Below are positions 10,949-21,046 of a DNA stretch of 64,000 nucleotides, one piece after another. The stretch is from the NCBI RefSeq assembly GCF_001984825.2, contig NZ_CP043318.1, positions 4,960,001-5,024,000 of the forward strand, given 5' to 3'. The notes under the pieces are model-generated. The model ran no database searches and was not told the origin of the DNA. It worked only from the letters and a program-made list of their open reading frames with translations. How positions within the stretch are numbered: the first letter of the stretch is position 1; the number at the start of each line of letters is the position of its first letter. A program made the position numbers and the translations under genes. This DNA comes from Enterobacter chengduensis. Lineage in GTDB: Bacteria; Pseudomonadota; Gammaproteobacteria; Enterobacterales; Enterobacteriaceae.

Positions 10949-11959
10949 ATGAAACGTGAACTTGCTATCGAGTTTTCCCGCGTCACCGAAGCGGCCGCCC
11001 TCGCAGGCTATAAATGGCTGGGTCGCGGTGACAAAAATACCGCAGACGGCGCGGCCGTCCATGCCATGCGCATTGTGCTTAACCAGGTCAACATCGACGG
11101 CACCATCGTGATCGGCGAAGGCGAGATCGACGAAGCGCCAATGCTATATATCGGTGAAAAAGTCGGTACCGGCAAAGGCGATGCGGTGGATATCGCCGTG
11201 GACCCGATTGAAGGCACGCGCATGACGGCGATGGGTCAGGCCAACGCCCTGGCGGTGCTGGCCGTCGGCGACAAAGGCTGCTTCCTTAACGCGCCGGATA
11301 TGTACATGGAAAAACTGATTGTCGGTCCCGGCGCGAAGGGCGCCATCGACCTCAGCCTGCCGCTGGAAGAGAACCTGCACAACGTCGCCAAAGCCCTGGG
11401 CAAACCTCTTAGCGAACTCACCGTAACCATTCTGGCAAAACCGCGCCACGACGCCACCATCGCGCAGATGCAAAAGCTCGGCGTGCGGGTGTTTGCTATT
11501 CCGGATGGCGACGTTGCCGCCTCGATCCTGACCTGCATGCCGGACAGCGAAGTGAACGTGCTTTACGGCATCGGCGGCGCGCCGGAAGGTGTGGTCTCTG
11601 CGGCGGTGATCCGCGCGCTGGATGGCGATATGCAGGCGCGCCTGCTGCCCCGCCATGAGGTAAAAGGCGACAGCGAAGAGAACCGCCGTATCGGGGAAAA
11701 CGAGCTGGCGCGCTGCGAAGCGATGGGCATCGAGGCCAATAAGGTTCTCGCGCTGAACGAAATGGCCCGCAGCGACAACGTGGTCTTCTCGGCGACCGGC
11801 ATCACCAAAGGCGACCTGCTGGACGGCATCACCCGCAAGGGCAATATGGCGACTACCGAAACGCTGCTGATCCGCGGCAAGTCGCGCACCATTCGCCGCA
11901 TTCAGTCCATCCACTATCTCGACCGCAAAGATCCGGACGTACAGGCGCACATTCTGTAA
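10949..11959 (+). CDS. glpX: Class II fructose-1,6-bisphosphatase GlpX
   Basis: GlpX hydrolyses fructose 1,6-bisphosphate to fructose 6-phosphate in gluconeogenesis. The 336 residues equal E. coli GlpX. The lithium-sensitive phosphatase signature is present (GEGEIDEAPML near 57-67 and DPIEGTRM near 84-91). The start MKRELAIEF at 10949 matches E. coli MRRELAIEF. In E. coli it is the third gene of glpFKX; here the IS lies between it and glpK, so its transcription may need a new promoter in the IS end or the 104 bases after it. Confidence 0.96.
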   Translation: MKRELAIEFSRVTEAAALAGYKWLGRGDKNTADGAAVHAMRIVLNQVNIDGTIVIGEGEIDEAPMLYIGEKVGTGKGDAVDIAVDPIEGTRMTAMGQANALAVLAVGDKGCFLNAPDMYMEKLIVGPGAKGAIDLSLPLEENLHNVAKALGKPLSELTVTILAKPRHDATIAQMQKLGVRVFAIPDGDVAASILTCMPDSEVNVLYGIGGAPEGVVSAAVIRALDGDMQARLLPRHEVKGDSEENRRIGENELARCEAMGIEANKVLALNEMARSDNVVFSATGITKGDLLDGITRKGNMATTETLLIRGKSRTIRRIQSIHYLDRKDPDVQAHIL

Positions 11960-12055
11960 AACCGTTTGATCGATAGAGCTTTCCGGCCCTGACGGGCTGG
12001 AAATTGTCACCACAAGTACGGAAGATAGAACAGAGAAACAGCACAGGAGAAGATC

Positions 12056-12802
12056 ATGGCGGACTGGGTAACAGGTAAAGTCACAAAGATAGAGTTCTGG
12101 ACCGATGCGCTATTTAGTCTCACCCTGCATGCTCCCGTCCACCCGTTTAAGGCCGGGCAATTTGCGAAGCTGGGGCTGGATGTCGACGGCGAACGCGTGC
12201 AGCGCGCCTACTCTTACGTTAACGCGCCGGATAACCCGGATCTCGAGTTCTATCTGGTTACCGTCCCGGACGGTAAGCTCAGCCCGCGCCTCGCCGCCCT
12301 TAAGCCCGGCGACGATGTGCAGATTGTCAGTGAAGCGGCGGGTTTCTTCGTGCTCGAAGAGATCCCTGATTGCGACACGCTCTGGATGCTGGCGACCGGC
12401 ACGGCCATTGGTCCGTACCTCTCCATTCTGCAATATGGCAAAGATCTTGAGCGCTTCAAAAACATCGTGCTGGTTCACGCCGCGCGCTACGCCGCAGACC
12501 TCAGCTACCTGCCGCAGATGCAGGCGCTGGAACAGCGTTATGGCGGAAAGTTAAAGATTCAGACGGTGGTGAGCCGCGAAACCGTAGCAGCTACGCTGAC
12601 CGGTCGGGTGCCGGCGTTAATTGAGAGCGGCGCGCTGGAAGAGGCGGTAGGCTTGCCGATGACGGCTGAAACCAGCCACGTCATGCTGTGCGGTAACCCG
12701 CAGATGGTTCGGGACACGCAGCAGCTTCTGAAGGATACCCGGCAGATGACGAAGCACCTTCGTCGCCGACCGGGCCATATGACCGCCGAACACTACTGGT
12801 GA
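12056..12802 (+). CDS. fpr: Ferredoxin/flavodoxin-NADP+ reductase Fpr
   Basis: Fpr passes electrons from NADPH to flavodoxin and ferredoxin, supporting radical enzymes and repair of iron-sulfur clusters under redox stress; in E. coli it is in the SoxRS regulon. It has 248 residues, the E. coli length. The FAD-binding RAYSYVN motif (about 50-56) and the NADP-binding GTAIGPYLS segment are visible, and the C-terminal end HMTAEHYW stacks on FAD in this subgroup. It ends against the facing yiiR gene with no gap. Confidence 0.96.
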   Translation: MADWVTGKVTKIEFWTDALFSLTLHAPVHPFKAGQFAKLGLDVDGERVQRAYSYVNAPDNPDLEFYLVTVPDGKLSPRLAALKPGDDVQIVSEAAGFFVLEEIPDCDTLWMLATGTAIGPYLSILQYGKDLERFKNIVLVHAARYAADLSYLPQMQALEQRYGGKLKIQTVVSRETVAATLTGRVPALIESGALEEAVGLPMTAETSHVMLCGNPQMVRDTQQLLKDTRQMTKHLRRRPGHMTAEHYW

Positions 12803-13222
12803 TCAGCGGTATTTCACCTCAAGGGTGTCTTTACCGTATTTGTTTTCGCTCTGGGTGCCAATAAACGCGCCCAGATCGACAATCATCATCACGAAGATGA
12901 CCGACGGCAGCAGCCTGCCCACGACCCACGGCAGGATGGACGGCAGCACCGCCCAGTTTCCCGCCACCAGCATCCACGCCAGAATAATCAGAAATGCCCA
13001 CGCGCCGGAACGGCCGCGATCGTGCAGCCGTTTCACGACGACAGCCGCCGTTGGCCACAGCAAACAGACCAGCGCAAACGCCGCCGTCTGCGTGCTCAGC
13101 CAGGCATTGTACGCCACAAAAAACAGAAGCAGCATGGCGACAACCCACGTCACTATCCAGATCCAGAAATCACGGCGTCCAATACGCCCTTTGAACGAAA
13201 ACAGCCACTGCTGTATGGTCAT
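12803..13222 (-). CDS. yiiR: DUF805 membrane protein YiiR
   Basis: A 139-residue inner-membrane protein of the DUF805 family with about four hydrophobic segments. Family marks are the N-terminal FKGRIGRRDFWIW and the central VKRLHDRGRSGAWA. The function is not known. The start at 13222 (MTIQQWLFSF) matches E. coli YiiR; an in-frame start at 13282 would add 20 unmatched residues. The gene lies between fpr and yiiQ, as in E. coli. Confidence 0.88.
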   Translation of the reverse strand: MTIQQWLFSFKGRIGRRDFWIWIVTWVVAMLLLFFVAYNAWLSTQTAAFALVCLLWPTAAVVVKRLHDRGRSGAWAFLIILAWMLVAGNWAVLPSILPWVVGRLLPSVIFVMMIVDLGAFIGTQSENKYGKDTLEVKYR

Positions 13223-13334
13223 GTAAGGTTCCTTATTATCGTATAGCCCGCATTTTACCCTGGAGTTGTGACCTTTTGACAAGCCGACCAGATATCGTTT
13301 TAATCATGAGCACTTACGGCCAGGGGCAATGTTG

Positions 13335-13931
13335 ATGAAAAGTTCGGCACGTTCTCTCTTCCTGTGTTTAGCGCTGCTCGGCGTGGGTTATCCCCTGCAC
13401 GCCGCCGAAACCGCTGCCCCGACCACCGCACCGTATCTGCTGGCGGGCGCGCCGTCGTTCGACCAGTCCATCAGCCAGTTTCGTGAAGCCTTTAATCAGG
13501 CTAACCCCGCCCTGTCGCTGGATGAGTTTCGCGCCATTGACGGCTCCCGCGACACGCCGACGCTGACCCGCGCGGCAAGCAAGATTAACGAGAATTTATA
13601 CGCGTCCACGGCGCTGGAGCGCGGAACGTTAAAAATCAAGAGTATGCAAATCACCTGGCTGCCGATTCAGGGGCCAGAGCAGAAAGCCGCAAAAGCGAAG
13701 GCGCTGGAATACATGAGCGCGGTTTTGCAGGCGTTTACCCCCGCGCTGACGAAAAAGCAAAGCCAGCAAAAGCTGCAAAAGCTGCTGGCCGCCGGTAAAA
13801 ACAAGCGGTACTACGCCACGACAGAAGGCGCAATTCGCTATGTGGTCGCGGACAACGGCGAAAAAGGGCTGACCTTCGCTGTTGAACCGATTAAGCTGGC
13901 ACTCTCTGACACCCTCGGCGGGGCGAATTAA
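13335..13931 (+). CDS. yiiQ: DUF1454 periplasmic protein YiiQ
   Basis: A predicted exported protein of 198 residues. A signal peptide (positive start, hydrophobic core, cut near HAA|ET) is followed by a DUF1454 domain with the conserved stretches APYLLAGAPSFD and ASKINENLYASTALERGTLKIKS. The role is unknown. ATG 13335 is preferred over ATG 13329 because it is 8 bases from AGGGG and matches the E. coli N-terminus. It lies between yiiR and tpiA. Confidence 0.88.
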   Translation: MKSSARSLFLCLALLGVGYPLHAAETAAPTTAPYLLAGAPSFDQSISQFREAFNQANPALSLDEFRAIDGSRDTPTLTRAASKINENLYASTALERGTLKIKSMQITWLPIQGPEQKAAKAKALEYMSAVLQAFTPALTKKQSQQKLQKLLAAGKNKRYYATTEGAIRYVVADNGEKGLTFAVEPIKLALSDTLGGAN

Positions 13932-14042
13932 TGACGAAAAGCAAAGCCTTTCGAGGGAAAATCTCTATACTGATTCACAGACCATGCTGCCCGACAGGGC
14001 GGCCATATTCCTTAATTCGCTTATTGAGCGTGGAGAATTGAA

Positions 14043-14810
14043 ATGCGACATCCTTTAGTGATGGGTAACTGGAAACTGAACGGCAGCCGCCACATGGTAA
14101 ACGAACTGGTTGCGAACCTGCGTAAAGAGCTGGCTGGCGTGACGGGCTGCGCGGTTGCTATCGCTCCGCCGGATATGTATCTGGATCTGGCTAAACGTGC
14201 CGCTGACGGCAGCCACATCATTCTGGGCGCGCAGAACGTTGACGTTAACCTGTCTGGCGCATTCACTGGTGAAACCTCCGCTGAAATGCTAAAAGATATC
14301 GGCGCGAAATACATCATCATCGGCCACTCCGAGCGTCGCACCTACCACAAAGAATCCGACGAGTTCATCGCGAAGAAATTTGCCGTGCTGAAAGAGCAGG
14401 GTCTGGTACCGGTTCTGTGCATCGGTGAAACCGAAGCGGAAAACGAAGCGGGCAAAACCGAAGAAGTGTGCGCACGTCAGATCGACGCGGTGCTGAAAAC
14501 TCAGGGCGCGGCAGCGTTCGAAGGTGCGGTTATCGCTTACGAGCCAGTCTGGGCGATCGGTACCGGCAAATCAGCCACCCCTGCGCAGGCTCAGGCGGTT
14601 CACAAATTCATCCGTGACCACATTGCGAAAGCCGACGCGAAAGTCGCTGAGCAAGTGATTATCCAGTACGGCGGTTCCGTTAACGCCTCCAACGCTGCCG
14701 AGCTGTTCACCCAGCCAGACATCGATGGCGCGCTGGTTGGCGGTGCATCCCTGAAAGCGGACGCTTTCGCGGCGATCGTTAAAGCAGCAGAAGCGGCTAA
14801 ACAGGCGTAA
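14043..14810 (+). CDS. tpiA: Triosephosphate isomerase TpiA
   Basis: TpiA interconverts dihydroxyacetone phosphate and glyceraldehyde 3-phosphate. The 255 residues equal E. coli TpiA. Catalytic residues are all present: the Lys of GNWKLNG (residue 11), the His of IIGHSERR (near 96) and the Glu of [11 protein letters not shown] (near 168), with the mobile phosphate loop after it. Confidence 0.98.
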   Translation: MRHPLVMGNWKLNGSRHMVNELVANLRKELAGVTGCAVAIAPPDMYLDLAKRAADGSHIILGAQNVDVNLSGAFTGETSAEMLKDIGAKYIIIGHSERRTYHKESDEFIAKKFAVLKEQGLVPVLCIGETEAENEAGKTEEVCARQIDAVLKTQGAAAFEGAVIAYEPVWAIGTGKSATPAQAQAVHKFIRDHIAKADAKVAEQVIIQYGGSVNASNAAELFTQPDIDGALVGGASLKADAFAAIVKAAEAAKQA

Positions 14811-14827
14811 TTGCCCTTATGTTTTGT

Positions 14828-14904
14828 GGCGGGTGGCGCTTCGCTAACCCGCCCTACGCCCTTCTCCTCCCTCTCCCTTTGGGAGAGGGTTGGGGTGAGG
14901 GGAA
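14828..14904. repeat. REP-like hairpin plus palindromic repeat after tpiA
   Basis: GGCGGGT / ACCCGCC hairpin (14828-14853) of REP type is followed by one copy of the CCCTCTCCC / GGGAGAGGG..GGGGTGAGGGG repeat (about 14864-14904). Together they fill the gap between the facing tpiA and SLC13 transporter genes and may end both transcripts. Confidence 0.7.
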
Positions 14905-14919
14905 ACCGCGCGCACCGAA

Positions 14920-16224
14920 CTACACTTTCCCCAGCAAGCTAAACCACAGATAATCCAGCGGCAGCAGCACCAGATAGGTTGCAATCGCCAGCGCCAGACA
15001 GAGCACCATCCCCGCCTTTGCAGGCACCTTTCCTAAGCCCATAGCCACCACAATCGGCGACGCCTGATACGGCAGCAGCGGCGTGGAATAGCCCAGCACC
15101 TGAATCATGATCACCGACAACAGCGGGAAGCCGGTCGCATCCGAAAAACTCTGCGCCAGGGTGGTGTACAGCGCCGGAACGCCGTTGGCGGTCATAATGA
15201 AGTTAAGCGCGGTGGTAATACCGGTCAGCGCCAGGAAACTGGTGAAGGGTCTCTCTGCATCCAGCGGCATAATGCGCAGCAGCGCCTCGCCCACCGCCGT
15301 TCCGATGCCGGTTTGCGTCACGACGATTGCCAGCCCAAGAATGCCTGCCACATAGATACAGGTGCGCATGTTCACCCCCGCAGAAAACTCCTCTCCGGTG
15401 ATAAAACCGATACGCGGCAGCATGACGATGACCGACGCCGCCAGCCCCGTCCACGCGGGCCCCACGCCGTGCCAGCTCTCCGTCACCCACATGCCCAGCA
15501 CCACCGCCAGCAGCCAGGCAAGACGCTTTTCGTCCCGCCCCATGGGCTCAGACGGCGCCTGTTCCTTCGGCGGCTTCGGGCTGCCGGGAAATAGCCAGCA
15601 GATGAGGCCAATCAGGATCAGGCCTTTGAGAATGCCCAGCACCGGCGTATGCAGCAGCAGATACGGAACATAGTTGAGGTGGATGCCGTACGATCCTTCC
15701 GCCGCGCCGCTCATCACCAGGTTAGGGACGTTAGCGGGCAGAATCGTCGCCGAAAGCTGGAAGGTCCCGAACCCTACCGCCAGCGCCAGTCCAAACCAGG
15801 CGCGGGAGCCGTCGGCGATACCGGCGCGTTTCGCCATCGCCGCGACAATCGGCATCAGCAGCGCAATACGCCCCATGTTCGACGGCATCACAAACGCCAG
15901 CGCGTAGCTCAGCAGCACCACGCTCGCTACCATCAATACCCAGGAGTCGGTCAGCTTTGCCGACAGCGCCCGGGCGGCCCTGTCCGCCAGGCCGGTTTTG
16001 CGGATCGCCACGCCGAGCACGAATCCGCTGAAGACCAGCCAGAAAGCCGACGAGGCAAAACCGCCAAAAATCACCTCCGGCGGGGCGATTCTGGCGGTCA
16101 TCGCCGCCGTGAAGAACAGCAGCGCGGTGATAAATTCCGGTAATAGCGACGTCGCCCACAGCACGATGGTGACGCCAACGATCAGGGAGGGCAGCAGTAG
16201 AGGATGCGTTAACCAGAGCGACAT
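14920..16224 (-). CDS. SLC13/DASS-family anion symporter
   Basis: A 434-residue integral membrane protein with about eleven hydrophobic segments, in the divalent-anion:sodium symporter superfamily. The paired hairpin regions are seen as FVMPSNMGRIALLMPI (near 113-128) and, in the second half, NFIMTANGVPALY (near 341-353). The substrate is probably a di- or tricarboxylate or sulfate and cannot be told from sequence. It is not at this place in E. coli K-12 and appears to be an accessory insertion between tpiA and cdh. Confidence 0.75.
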   Translation of the reverse strand: MSLWLTHPLLLPSLIVGVTIVLWATSLLPEFITALLFFTAAMTARIAPPEVIFGGFASSAFWLVFSGFVLGVAIRKTGLADRAARALSAKLTDSWVLMVASVVLLSYALAFVMPSNMGRIALLMPIVAAMAKRAGIADGSRAWFGLALAVGFGTFQLSATILPANVPNLVMSGAAEGSYGIHLNYVPYLLLHTPVLGILKGLILIGLICWLFPGSPKPPKEQAPSEPMGRDEKRLAWLLAVVLGMWVTESWHGVGPAWTGLAASVIVMLPRIGFITGEEFSAGVNMRTCIYVAGILGLAIVVTQTGIGTAVGEALLRIMPLDAERPFTSFLALTGITTALNFIMTANGVPALYTTLAQSFSDATGFPLLSVIMIQVLGYSTPLLPYQASPIVVAMGLGKVPAKAGMVLCLALAIATYLVLLPLDYLWFSLLGKV

Positions 16225-16297
16225 ACCTGTCTCCTGTAGAATTTTTCAGCAAGTCTACGGTGACAGGCTGGACGAGTAAACGCTATTTATGGTGGGG

Positions 16298-17041
16298 TCA
16301 CTTCAGGATAGCGCATTGATGATCCTGCAGTTCCTCAGCCGACGCGCGGTTAAGGGTGAGCAGGTTACGCTCGGTCGCCAGCAATACAAACGAACCATCA
16401 GACTGCTGCGCCATCGCCAGCGCGAAGCGCCCCATATGGTCGCGCGCTTCCGGCAGCTCTTCTGCCAGCATCATAAACGGGCTGCGCTGAACCAGTTCAT
16501 TCTCCGTCACGCGGCGAGCAAGATACTCATGCCCTTCCAGCCCTCCGGGCAGAGGCAGCCACTGGGTGCTGATTTCTCCCTGCGCCGCGTTGAGCTTCTC
16601 GCGCACGTCCGGGCGCAGACAGGAAATATGAATATGAAAATGGTTCTGCGTGCGCCCTGTCGGCGAGTTAATCGCCAGCGAAATGGCGCTGTCAGGCACC
16701 TCGGATCCCCGCTTCAGGGTCATAAAGCTGCGCGACTGCCACGCCAGCCAGAAAAAGTTCGGCGTATGCGCGTCGGTCAACAGCGGGCTTTCGGTGCCGT
16801 TGATGCGGTATGTTGGCATCAGCAGGTATTGCAGCGGGCCGTTGCGATCCTTAAATACCACATACCCTGCATCCGTTTTCACCTGCGCACACGGCGCCGG
16901 GTTACGATTCTGAATCTGGTTCGGCACGCACTGGTCGAGAACGATATGACGCAACGCATTCGGATTACCCGCCTTCATCCAGTACACGCCGCCCGCGGCA
17001 AGGGCGATGACAATAAGGATCAATACGATAATTTTTTTCAC
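16298..17041 (-). CDS. cdh: CDP-diacylglycerol pyrophosphatase Cdh
   Basis: Cdh hydrolyses CDP-diacylglycerol to phosphatidate and CMP at the inner membrane. The 247-residue protein starts with a single hydrophobic anchor (about residues 3-20) and carries a HIT-like catalytic triad HFHIHIS (near 138-144). GTG 17041 follows an AGGGAA ribosome site and corresponds to the E. coli start MKK; an ATG at 17095 would add 18 residues. Downstream conserved stretches include [17 protein letters not shown]. Confidence 0.93.
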   Translation of the reverse strand: MKKIIVLILIVIALAAGGVYWMKAGNPNALRHIVLDQCVPNQIQNRNPAPCAQVKTDAGYVVFKDRNGPLQYLLMPTYRINGTESPLLTDAHTPNFFWLAWQSRSFMTLKRGSEVPDSAISLAINSPTGRTQNHFHIHISCLRPDVREKLNAAQGEISTQWLPLPGGLEGHEYLARRVTENELVQRSPFMMLAEELPEARDHMGRFALAMAQQSDGSFVLLATERNLLTLNRASAEELQDHQCAILK

Positions 17042-17097
17042 AACGCGTTCCCTGTTTTCAATAGAGGCAAAAGAGTAACGCAAAATGATGACCAAAT

Positions 17098-17128
17098 AAA
17101 AAACCCGGCGGATTTCTCACGCCGGGTC
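17098..17128 (-). terminator. Terminator of sbp
   Basis: On the minus strand ACCCGGCG / CGCCGGGT form a stem followed by TTTTTT, 20 bases after the sbp stop codon. Confidence 0.88.
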
Positions 17129-17148
17129 ATCGTGTTGCAGGCTAAGGG

Positions 17149-18138
17149 TTAGCGCTGACTAATCTGGTCGAAGGTGCCGCCATTAGAGAAGTGCTCTTTC
17201 TGCGCTTTCGTCCAGCCGCCGAACACATCATCAATGGTGAAGAGCTTCAGTTTCGGGAATTCCCCTTCGTATTTCTTCGCGACAGCCGCATCGCGTGGAC
17301 GATAGAAGTTTTTTGCCGCAATTTCCTGGCCTTCAGGCGAGTAGAGATACTTCAGGTAAGCTTCCGCTACCGCTTTGGTGTCTTTCTTCTCAACCACTTT
17401 GTCGACCACGGAAACGGTCGGCTCTGCGAGGATGGATTCGCTTGGGGTCACGATCTCGAATTTGTCTTTACCCAGTTCGTGGGTCGCCAGCAGGGCTTCG
17501 TTTTCCCAGGCGATCAGCACGTCGCCAATACCGCGCTCGACGAAGGTGTTGGTTGCGCCGCGCGCGCCGGAGTCCAGTACCTCAACGTTTTTATACAGCG
17601 CTTTCACGAATTCCTGTGCTTTGGCCTGGTCACCGTTATTCTGGTGCAGCGCATAGCCCCACGCGCCCAGGTAGTTCCAGCGAGCGCCGCCGGAGCTTTT
17701 CGGGTTCGGGGTAATCACAGATACGCCCGGTTTGACCAGGTCGTTCCAGTCTTTAATCTGTTTCGGGTTCCCTTTACGCACCAGGAAGACGATGGTCGAG
17801 GTGTATGGCGCGGAGTTATCCGGCAGGCGTTTGATCCAGTTTTTGTCGATGCGGCCGCGCTCGGCGATGGCGTCGACGTCGTAGGCCAGCGCCAGGGTCA
17901 CCACGTCGGCTTCAATACCGTTGATGACGGAGGTCGCCTGCTTGCCGGAGCCGCCGTGAGACTGGCGAACCACGACATTGTCGCCGGTTTCCTGCTTCCA
18001 GTGCGCCGCAAACGCCTTATTGTATTGCTCGTACAGTTCACGCGTCGGGTCGTATGACACGTTCAGTAACTGGATATCCTTTGCCAGAACGCTGGTCGAT
18101 GCCAGCAATAATGTAAAACCCACGCCCCATTTATTCAT
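17149..18138 (-). CDS. sbp: Periplasmic sulfate/thiosulfate-binding protein Sbp
   Basis: Sbp is the periplasmic receptor that delivers sulfate to the CysTWA importer. It has 329 residues, the E. coli length. The signal peptide ends at VLA|KD (residue 19/20). The sulfate-site motif [15 protein letters not shown] (near 151) and [10 protein letters not shown] are intact. It is monocistronic with its own terminator; in E. coli it is a CysB-controlled gene. Confidence 0.96.
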   Translation of the reverse strand: MNKWGVGFTLLLASTSVLAKDIQLLNVSYDPTRELYEQYNKAFAAHWKQETGDNVVVRQSHGGSGKQATSVINGIEADVVTLALAYDVDAIAERGRIDKNWIKRLPDNSAPYTSTIVFLVRKGNPKQIKDWNDLVKPGVSVITPNPKSSGGARWNYLGAWGYALHQNNGDQAKAQEFVKALYKNVEVLDSGARGATNTFVERGIGDVLIAWENEALLATHELGKDKFEIVTPSESILAEPTVSVVDKVVEKKDTKAVAEAYLKYLYSPEGQEIAAKNFYRPRDAAVAKKYEGEFPKLKLFTIDDVFGGWTKAQKEHFSNGGTFDQISQR

Positions 18139-18262
18139 CGCCCAGCTCTCTTATGTAGTGTTTTGATGAATGCAGCGTGCCAGAAACAGAATCGATGATT
18201 AAAGAATAAAAAAAGATTGGCTATAACGTAGAGGAATAACCGAGTGAATGAGTGGCCTGATG

Positions 18263-18298
18263 CCCTCACCCCAACCCTCTCCCACGGGAGAGGGAGCA
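18263..18298. repeat. Palindromic intergenic repeat copy
   Basis: CCCTCACCCCAACCCTCTCCCACGGGAGAGGGAGC: one arm is complete and the right arm is shortened. It lies between the sbp promoter region and the pfkA terminator. Confidence 0.75.
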
Positions 18299-18303
18299 AA
18301 CAT

Positions 18304-18336
18304 AAAAAAACGGTAACCCAGGGGTTACCGTTTTTG
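18304..18336. terminator. Bidirectional terminator after pfkA
   Basis: AAAAAACGGTAACC / GGTTACCGTTTTT stem with a short loop; it ends 20 bases after the pfkA stop on the minus strand. Confidence 0.88.
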
Positions 18337-18355
18337 CATTTACGCTGGATGCCGA

Positions 18356-19318
18356 TCAGTACAGTTTTTTCGCGCAGTCCAGCCAGTCACCCTTGAACGG
18401 ACGCTTCATGTTTTCAATCGCGTCGATGATGTCATGGTGAACCAGTTTTTCGTTCTGAATACCGACGCAGCGGCCGCCGTGGCCCTGCAGCAGCAGATCG
18501 ATAGCGTACGCGCCCATGCGGGACGCCAGGATACGGTCGTAAGGGCCAGGGGAACCGCCACGCTGGATGTGACCCAGTACGGTCGCGCGGGTTTCGCGTT
18601 TGGTTTCGGCTTCAATGTACTTCGCCAGCTCGTCAACGTCACAGATGTGCTCGGTAATCGCCACGATCGCGTGTTTTTTACCTTTTGCGATGCCCGCTTT
18701 GATTTCAGCCACCAGATCTTCACGGCTAAATTCGACTTCAGGCACGACGATAAATTCGCAACCGCCCGCAATGGCTGCCGCCAGCGTCAGGTCGCCGCAG
18801 TAACGGCCCATCACTTCAACGATAGAGATACGCTGGTGAGAAGACGAAGTGTCACGCAGACGGTCAATCGCTTCAACAACGGTACCCAGCGCAGTAAAGA
18901 AACCGATAGTGTAATCAGTACCTTTGATGTCGTTGTCGATGGTACCCGGCAGACCGATGCACGGGAAGCCCATTTCGGTCAGACGTTTTGCACCCATGTA
19001 AGAGCCGTCACCGCCGATAACCACCAGGGCATCCAGGCCACGTTTCTTCATGTTCTCGATAGCCACTTCACGAACGTGTTCATCACGGAATTCCGGGAAG
19101 CGCGCAGACCCAAGGAAGGTGCCGCCACGGTTGATCATGTCAGACACGCTGTAACGGTCGAGCTGAACCATACGGTCTTCATACAGACCCAGGTAACCAT
19201 CATAGATACCAAAAACTTCCAGACCTTCCGTCAGCGCTGCGCGGACAACACCGCGAATTGCCGCGTTCATGCCCGGCGCATCACCGCCGCTTGTCAACAC
19301 ACCGATTTTCTTAATCAT
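18356..19318 (-). CDS. pfkA: ATP-dependent 6-phosphofructokinase I PfkA
   Basis: PfkA makes the committed step of glycolysis, fructose 6-phosphate plus ATP to fructose 1,6-bisphosphate. The 320 residues equal E. coli PfkA. The ATP site ([13 protein letters not shown] at 6-18, GGDGS near 102-106) and the catalytic [10 protein letters not shown] (Asp near 127) are present, as are the allosteric-site basic residues. The start at 19318 ([12 protein letters not shown]) is chosen over an upstream in-frame ATG at 19405. Confidence 0.98.
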   Translation of the reverse strand: MIKKIGVLTSGGDAPGMNAAIRGVVRAALTEGLEVFGIYDGYLGLYEDRMVQLDRYSVSDMINRGGTFLGSARFPEFRDEHVREVAIENMKKRGLDALVVIGGDGSYMGAKRLTEMGFPCIGLPGTIDNDIKGTDYTIGFFTALGTVVEAIDRLRDTSSSHQRISIVEVMGRYCGDLTLAAAIAGGCEFIVVPEVEFSREDLVAEIKAGIAKGKKHAIVAITEHICDVDELAKYIEAETKRETRATVLGHIQRGGSPGPYDRILASRMGAYAIDLLLQGHGGRCVGIQNEKLVHHDIIDAIENMKRPFKGDWLDCAKKLY

Positions 19319-19492
19319 GACTACCTCTGAACTTAGGAATGCAAAATTGAAATCTGTTGCCGGAAGAAACTTATCGACCAACGAATACTGCAAATAGTAT
19401 ATCAATCCCTTCCAGCTGAATTGATTCAGGTCAGACCAAATGGCGGTAATTTATACACAAAATGCTGGCCTGGCTCACTTTTTTACAACCAA

Positions 19493-20386
19493 TTACGAAA
19501 GTCCAACATGTCCGGGTACAACCGAGCAGGGATCCTGGTGAATGATGACGTCTGAACCAGGAAAACGCTGCAAAATCGCCTGCTCGACCTGCTCAGCAAT
19601 AACGTGAGCCTGGACCAGCGGCAGGTTGTCTTCCATTTCAATATGAATCTGAATAAAGCGGGTCGGCCCTGACTGCCGCGTTCGAAGATCGTGCGCACCG
19701 CTGACGCCGGGCCAGGCGGTCACAATAGAAAAAATTTCATTACGTTCTGAGTCCGGGAGGGCACGGTCAAGCAGTGATTGCACCGCTTCATACCCCATCC
19801 GCAGGGCGCTATATAAAATATAGATACCAATCCCTAACGCAAATAACGCATCGGCCCGATGCCAGCCATACCAGGCCAGACCGAGCGCAATAAGAATAGC
19901 CCCATTCATCATAACATCAGATTGATAATGAAGCATATCCGCCCGTACGGCCTGGCTTTGCGTTTTGCGAACGACCCAGCGCTGGAACGTTACCAGAACA
20001 AGTGTGCATATAAGCGCGACGACAGTCACCACGACGCCAACGCCGGGATCGTTCATCGGGGTCGGCGAAACGAGATGCTGAATGCCGGTGAGGAACAGGA
20101 AAAGCGCAGAACCGGAAATGAACATACTTTGCGCCAGCGCGGCCAAAGACTCCGCTTTGCCGTGCCCAAACGTGTGCTCTTCATCCGCTGGCTGCAGCGA
20201 GTAACGTACCACCAGCAGATTGGTTAACGAGGCGGCAATGTCCATCAGCGAGTCCACCAGCGCCGCCAGAATACTGACCGAGCCGGTATACCACCAGGCA
20301 AAAATTTTAATCAGTAACAGGCTGGAGGCCATGACGGTCGCCGCAATGGCGGCCCGGCTTACCAGTCTTCCATAGGATTGATTCAT
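19493..20386 (-). CDS. fieF: Ferrous-iron/zinc efflux pump FieF
   Basis: FieF (YiiP) is a cation-diffusion-facilitator dimer that exchanges zinc or ferrous iron for protons across the inner membrane. The 297 residues have six membrane segments and a cytosolic metallochaperone-like C-terminal domain. The transport site is readable as the two Asp of LVDSLMD (near 45 and 49) and HYQSD (near 153-157). The start [13 protein letters not shown] at 20386 matches E. coli. The C-terminus is a few residues shorter than in E. coli. Confidence 0.95.
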   Translation of the reverse strand: MNQSYGRLVSRAAIAATVMASSLLLIKIFAWWYTGSVSILAALVDSLMDIAASLTNLLVVRYSLQPADEEHTFGHGKAESLAALAQSMFISGSALFLFLTGIQHLVSPTPMNDPGVGVVVTVVALICTLVLVTFQRWVVRKTQSQAVRADMLHYQSDVMMNGAILIALGLAWYGWHRADALFALGIGIYILYSALRMGYEAVQSLLDRALPDSERNEIFSIVTAWPGVSGAHDLRTRQSGPTRFIQIHIEMEDNLPLVQAHVIAEQVEQAILQRFPGSDVIIHQDPCSVVPGHVGLS

Positions 20387-20475
20387 AAACGCTCCTGTCA
20401 TGTCATGCCGCTATTATAACGGAAGCATGGGGAGTCGAAGGATGAATAAACGGTTAGCAAATCAGAATGGCAGGC

Positions 20476-20533
20476 AAAAAAAACCCCCACATCATGTGGG
20501 GGAAGACAGGGATGGTGTCTATGGCAAGGAAAA
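20476..20533 (-). ncRNA. cpxQ: CpxQ small RNA from the cpxP 3' UTR
   Basis: The minus strand of this 58-base stretch begins TTTTCCTTGCCATAGACACC and ends in a CCCCCACAT / ATGTGGGGG terminator hairpin with eight Ts. This matches, base for base as far as I recall, the CpxQ RNA that RNase E cuts from the cpxP mRNA in Salmonella and E. coli. CpxQ uses Hfq to repress mRNAs of inner-membrane and extracytoplasmic proteins during Cpx stress. It starts inside the region just past the cpxP stop codon. The same hairpin ends cpxP transcription. Confidence 0.85.
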
Positions 20534-20539
20534 CAGGGT

Positions 20540-21046
20540 TTACTGGTTACTACGGGTACTGCTATTGCTACTGAAAAACGTTGTTTCTGAGCTTCGCTGC
20601 ATCCGTGCAACCTCACGCAGCTGGTCCATTCGCTGCTGATGTCTGGCATTCAAAACCGCTTGCTGCTCGGGCGTTAGCAGGTGGAACATCTGGTTGCGGA
20701 CCTTCGCCATCTCTACCTGGCGGGCAACCTGTTCCTGTGCCATTTTTTCGGCCTGAGCGCGTACAGCGCTTTCGTCAAAATTTTCTGCGGTGACAAGGCG
20801 ATGCATTGTCTCCATTTCGCTAACATTAACAGGGGGCTGGTCGTGTCGTGCCCTCTGCATCAGATCTCGCATCTGTTGACGCTGATGTTCGGTTAAACTT
20901 ATGCCGTCAAACATATGGCTTTGGCTACTGAGCTGCGTTGCGCCCTCTGGTGAGGGACCGTTATCGCCGTTGATAGCTACAGCAGCCTGGCTAAACGCAC
21001 TGAACGCCAGCGTTGAGGCCATGACGGCAGCGGTAACTTTGCGCAT
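20540..21046 (-). CDS. cpxP: Periplasmic Cpx-pathway inhibitor CpxP
   Basis: CpxP is a small helical periplasmic protein that binds the CpxA sensor domain and keeps it off; on stress it is titrated by misfolded proteins and degraded by DegP with them. It has 168 residues with a signal peptide (cut near SQA|AV). Two LTxxQ repeats are present (LTEHQRQQ and LTPEQQAV). The start is ATG 21046 rather than GTG 21049, placed 6 bases after GGGAG. It is divergent from cpxRA, with a CpxR box between them. Confidence 0.93.
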   Translation of the reverse strand: MRKVTAAVMASTLAFSAFSQAAVAINGDNGPSPEGATQLSSQSHMFDGISLTEHQRQQMRDLMQRARHDQPPVNVSEMETMHRLVTAENFDESAVRAQAEKMAQEQVARQVEMAKVRNQMFHLLTPEQQAVLNARHQQRMDQLREVARMQRSSETTFFSSNSSTRSNQ

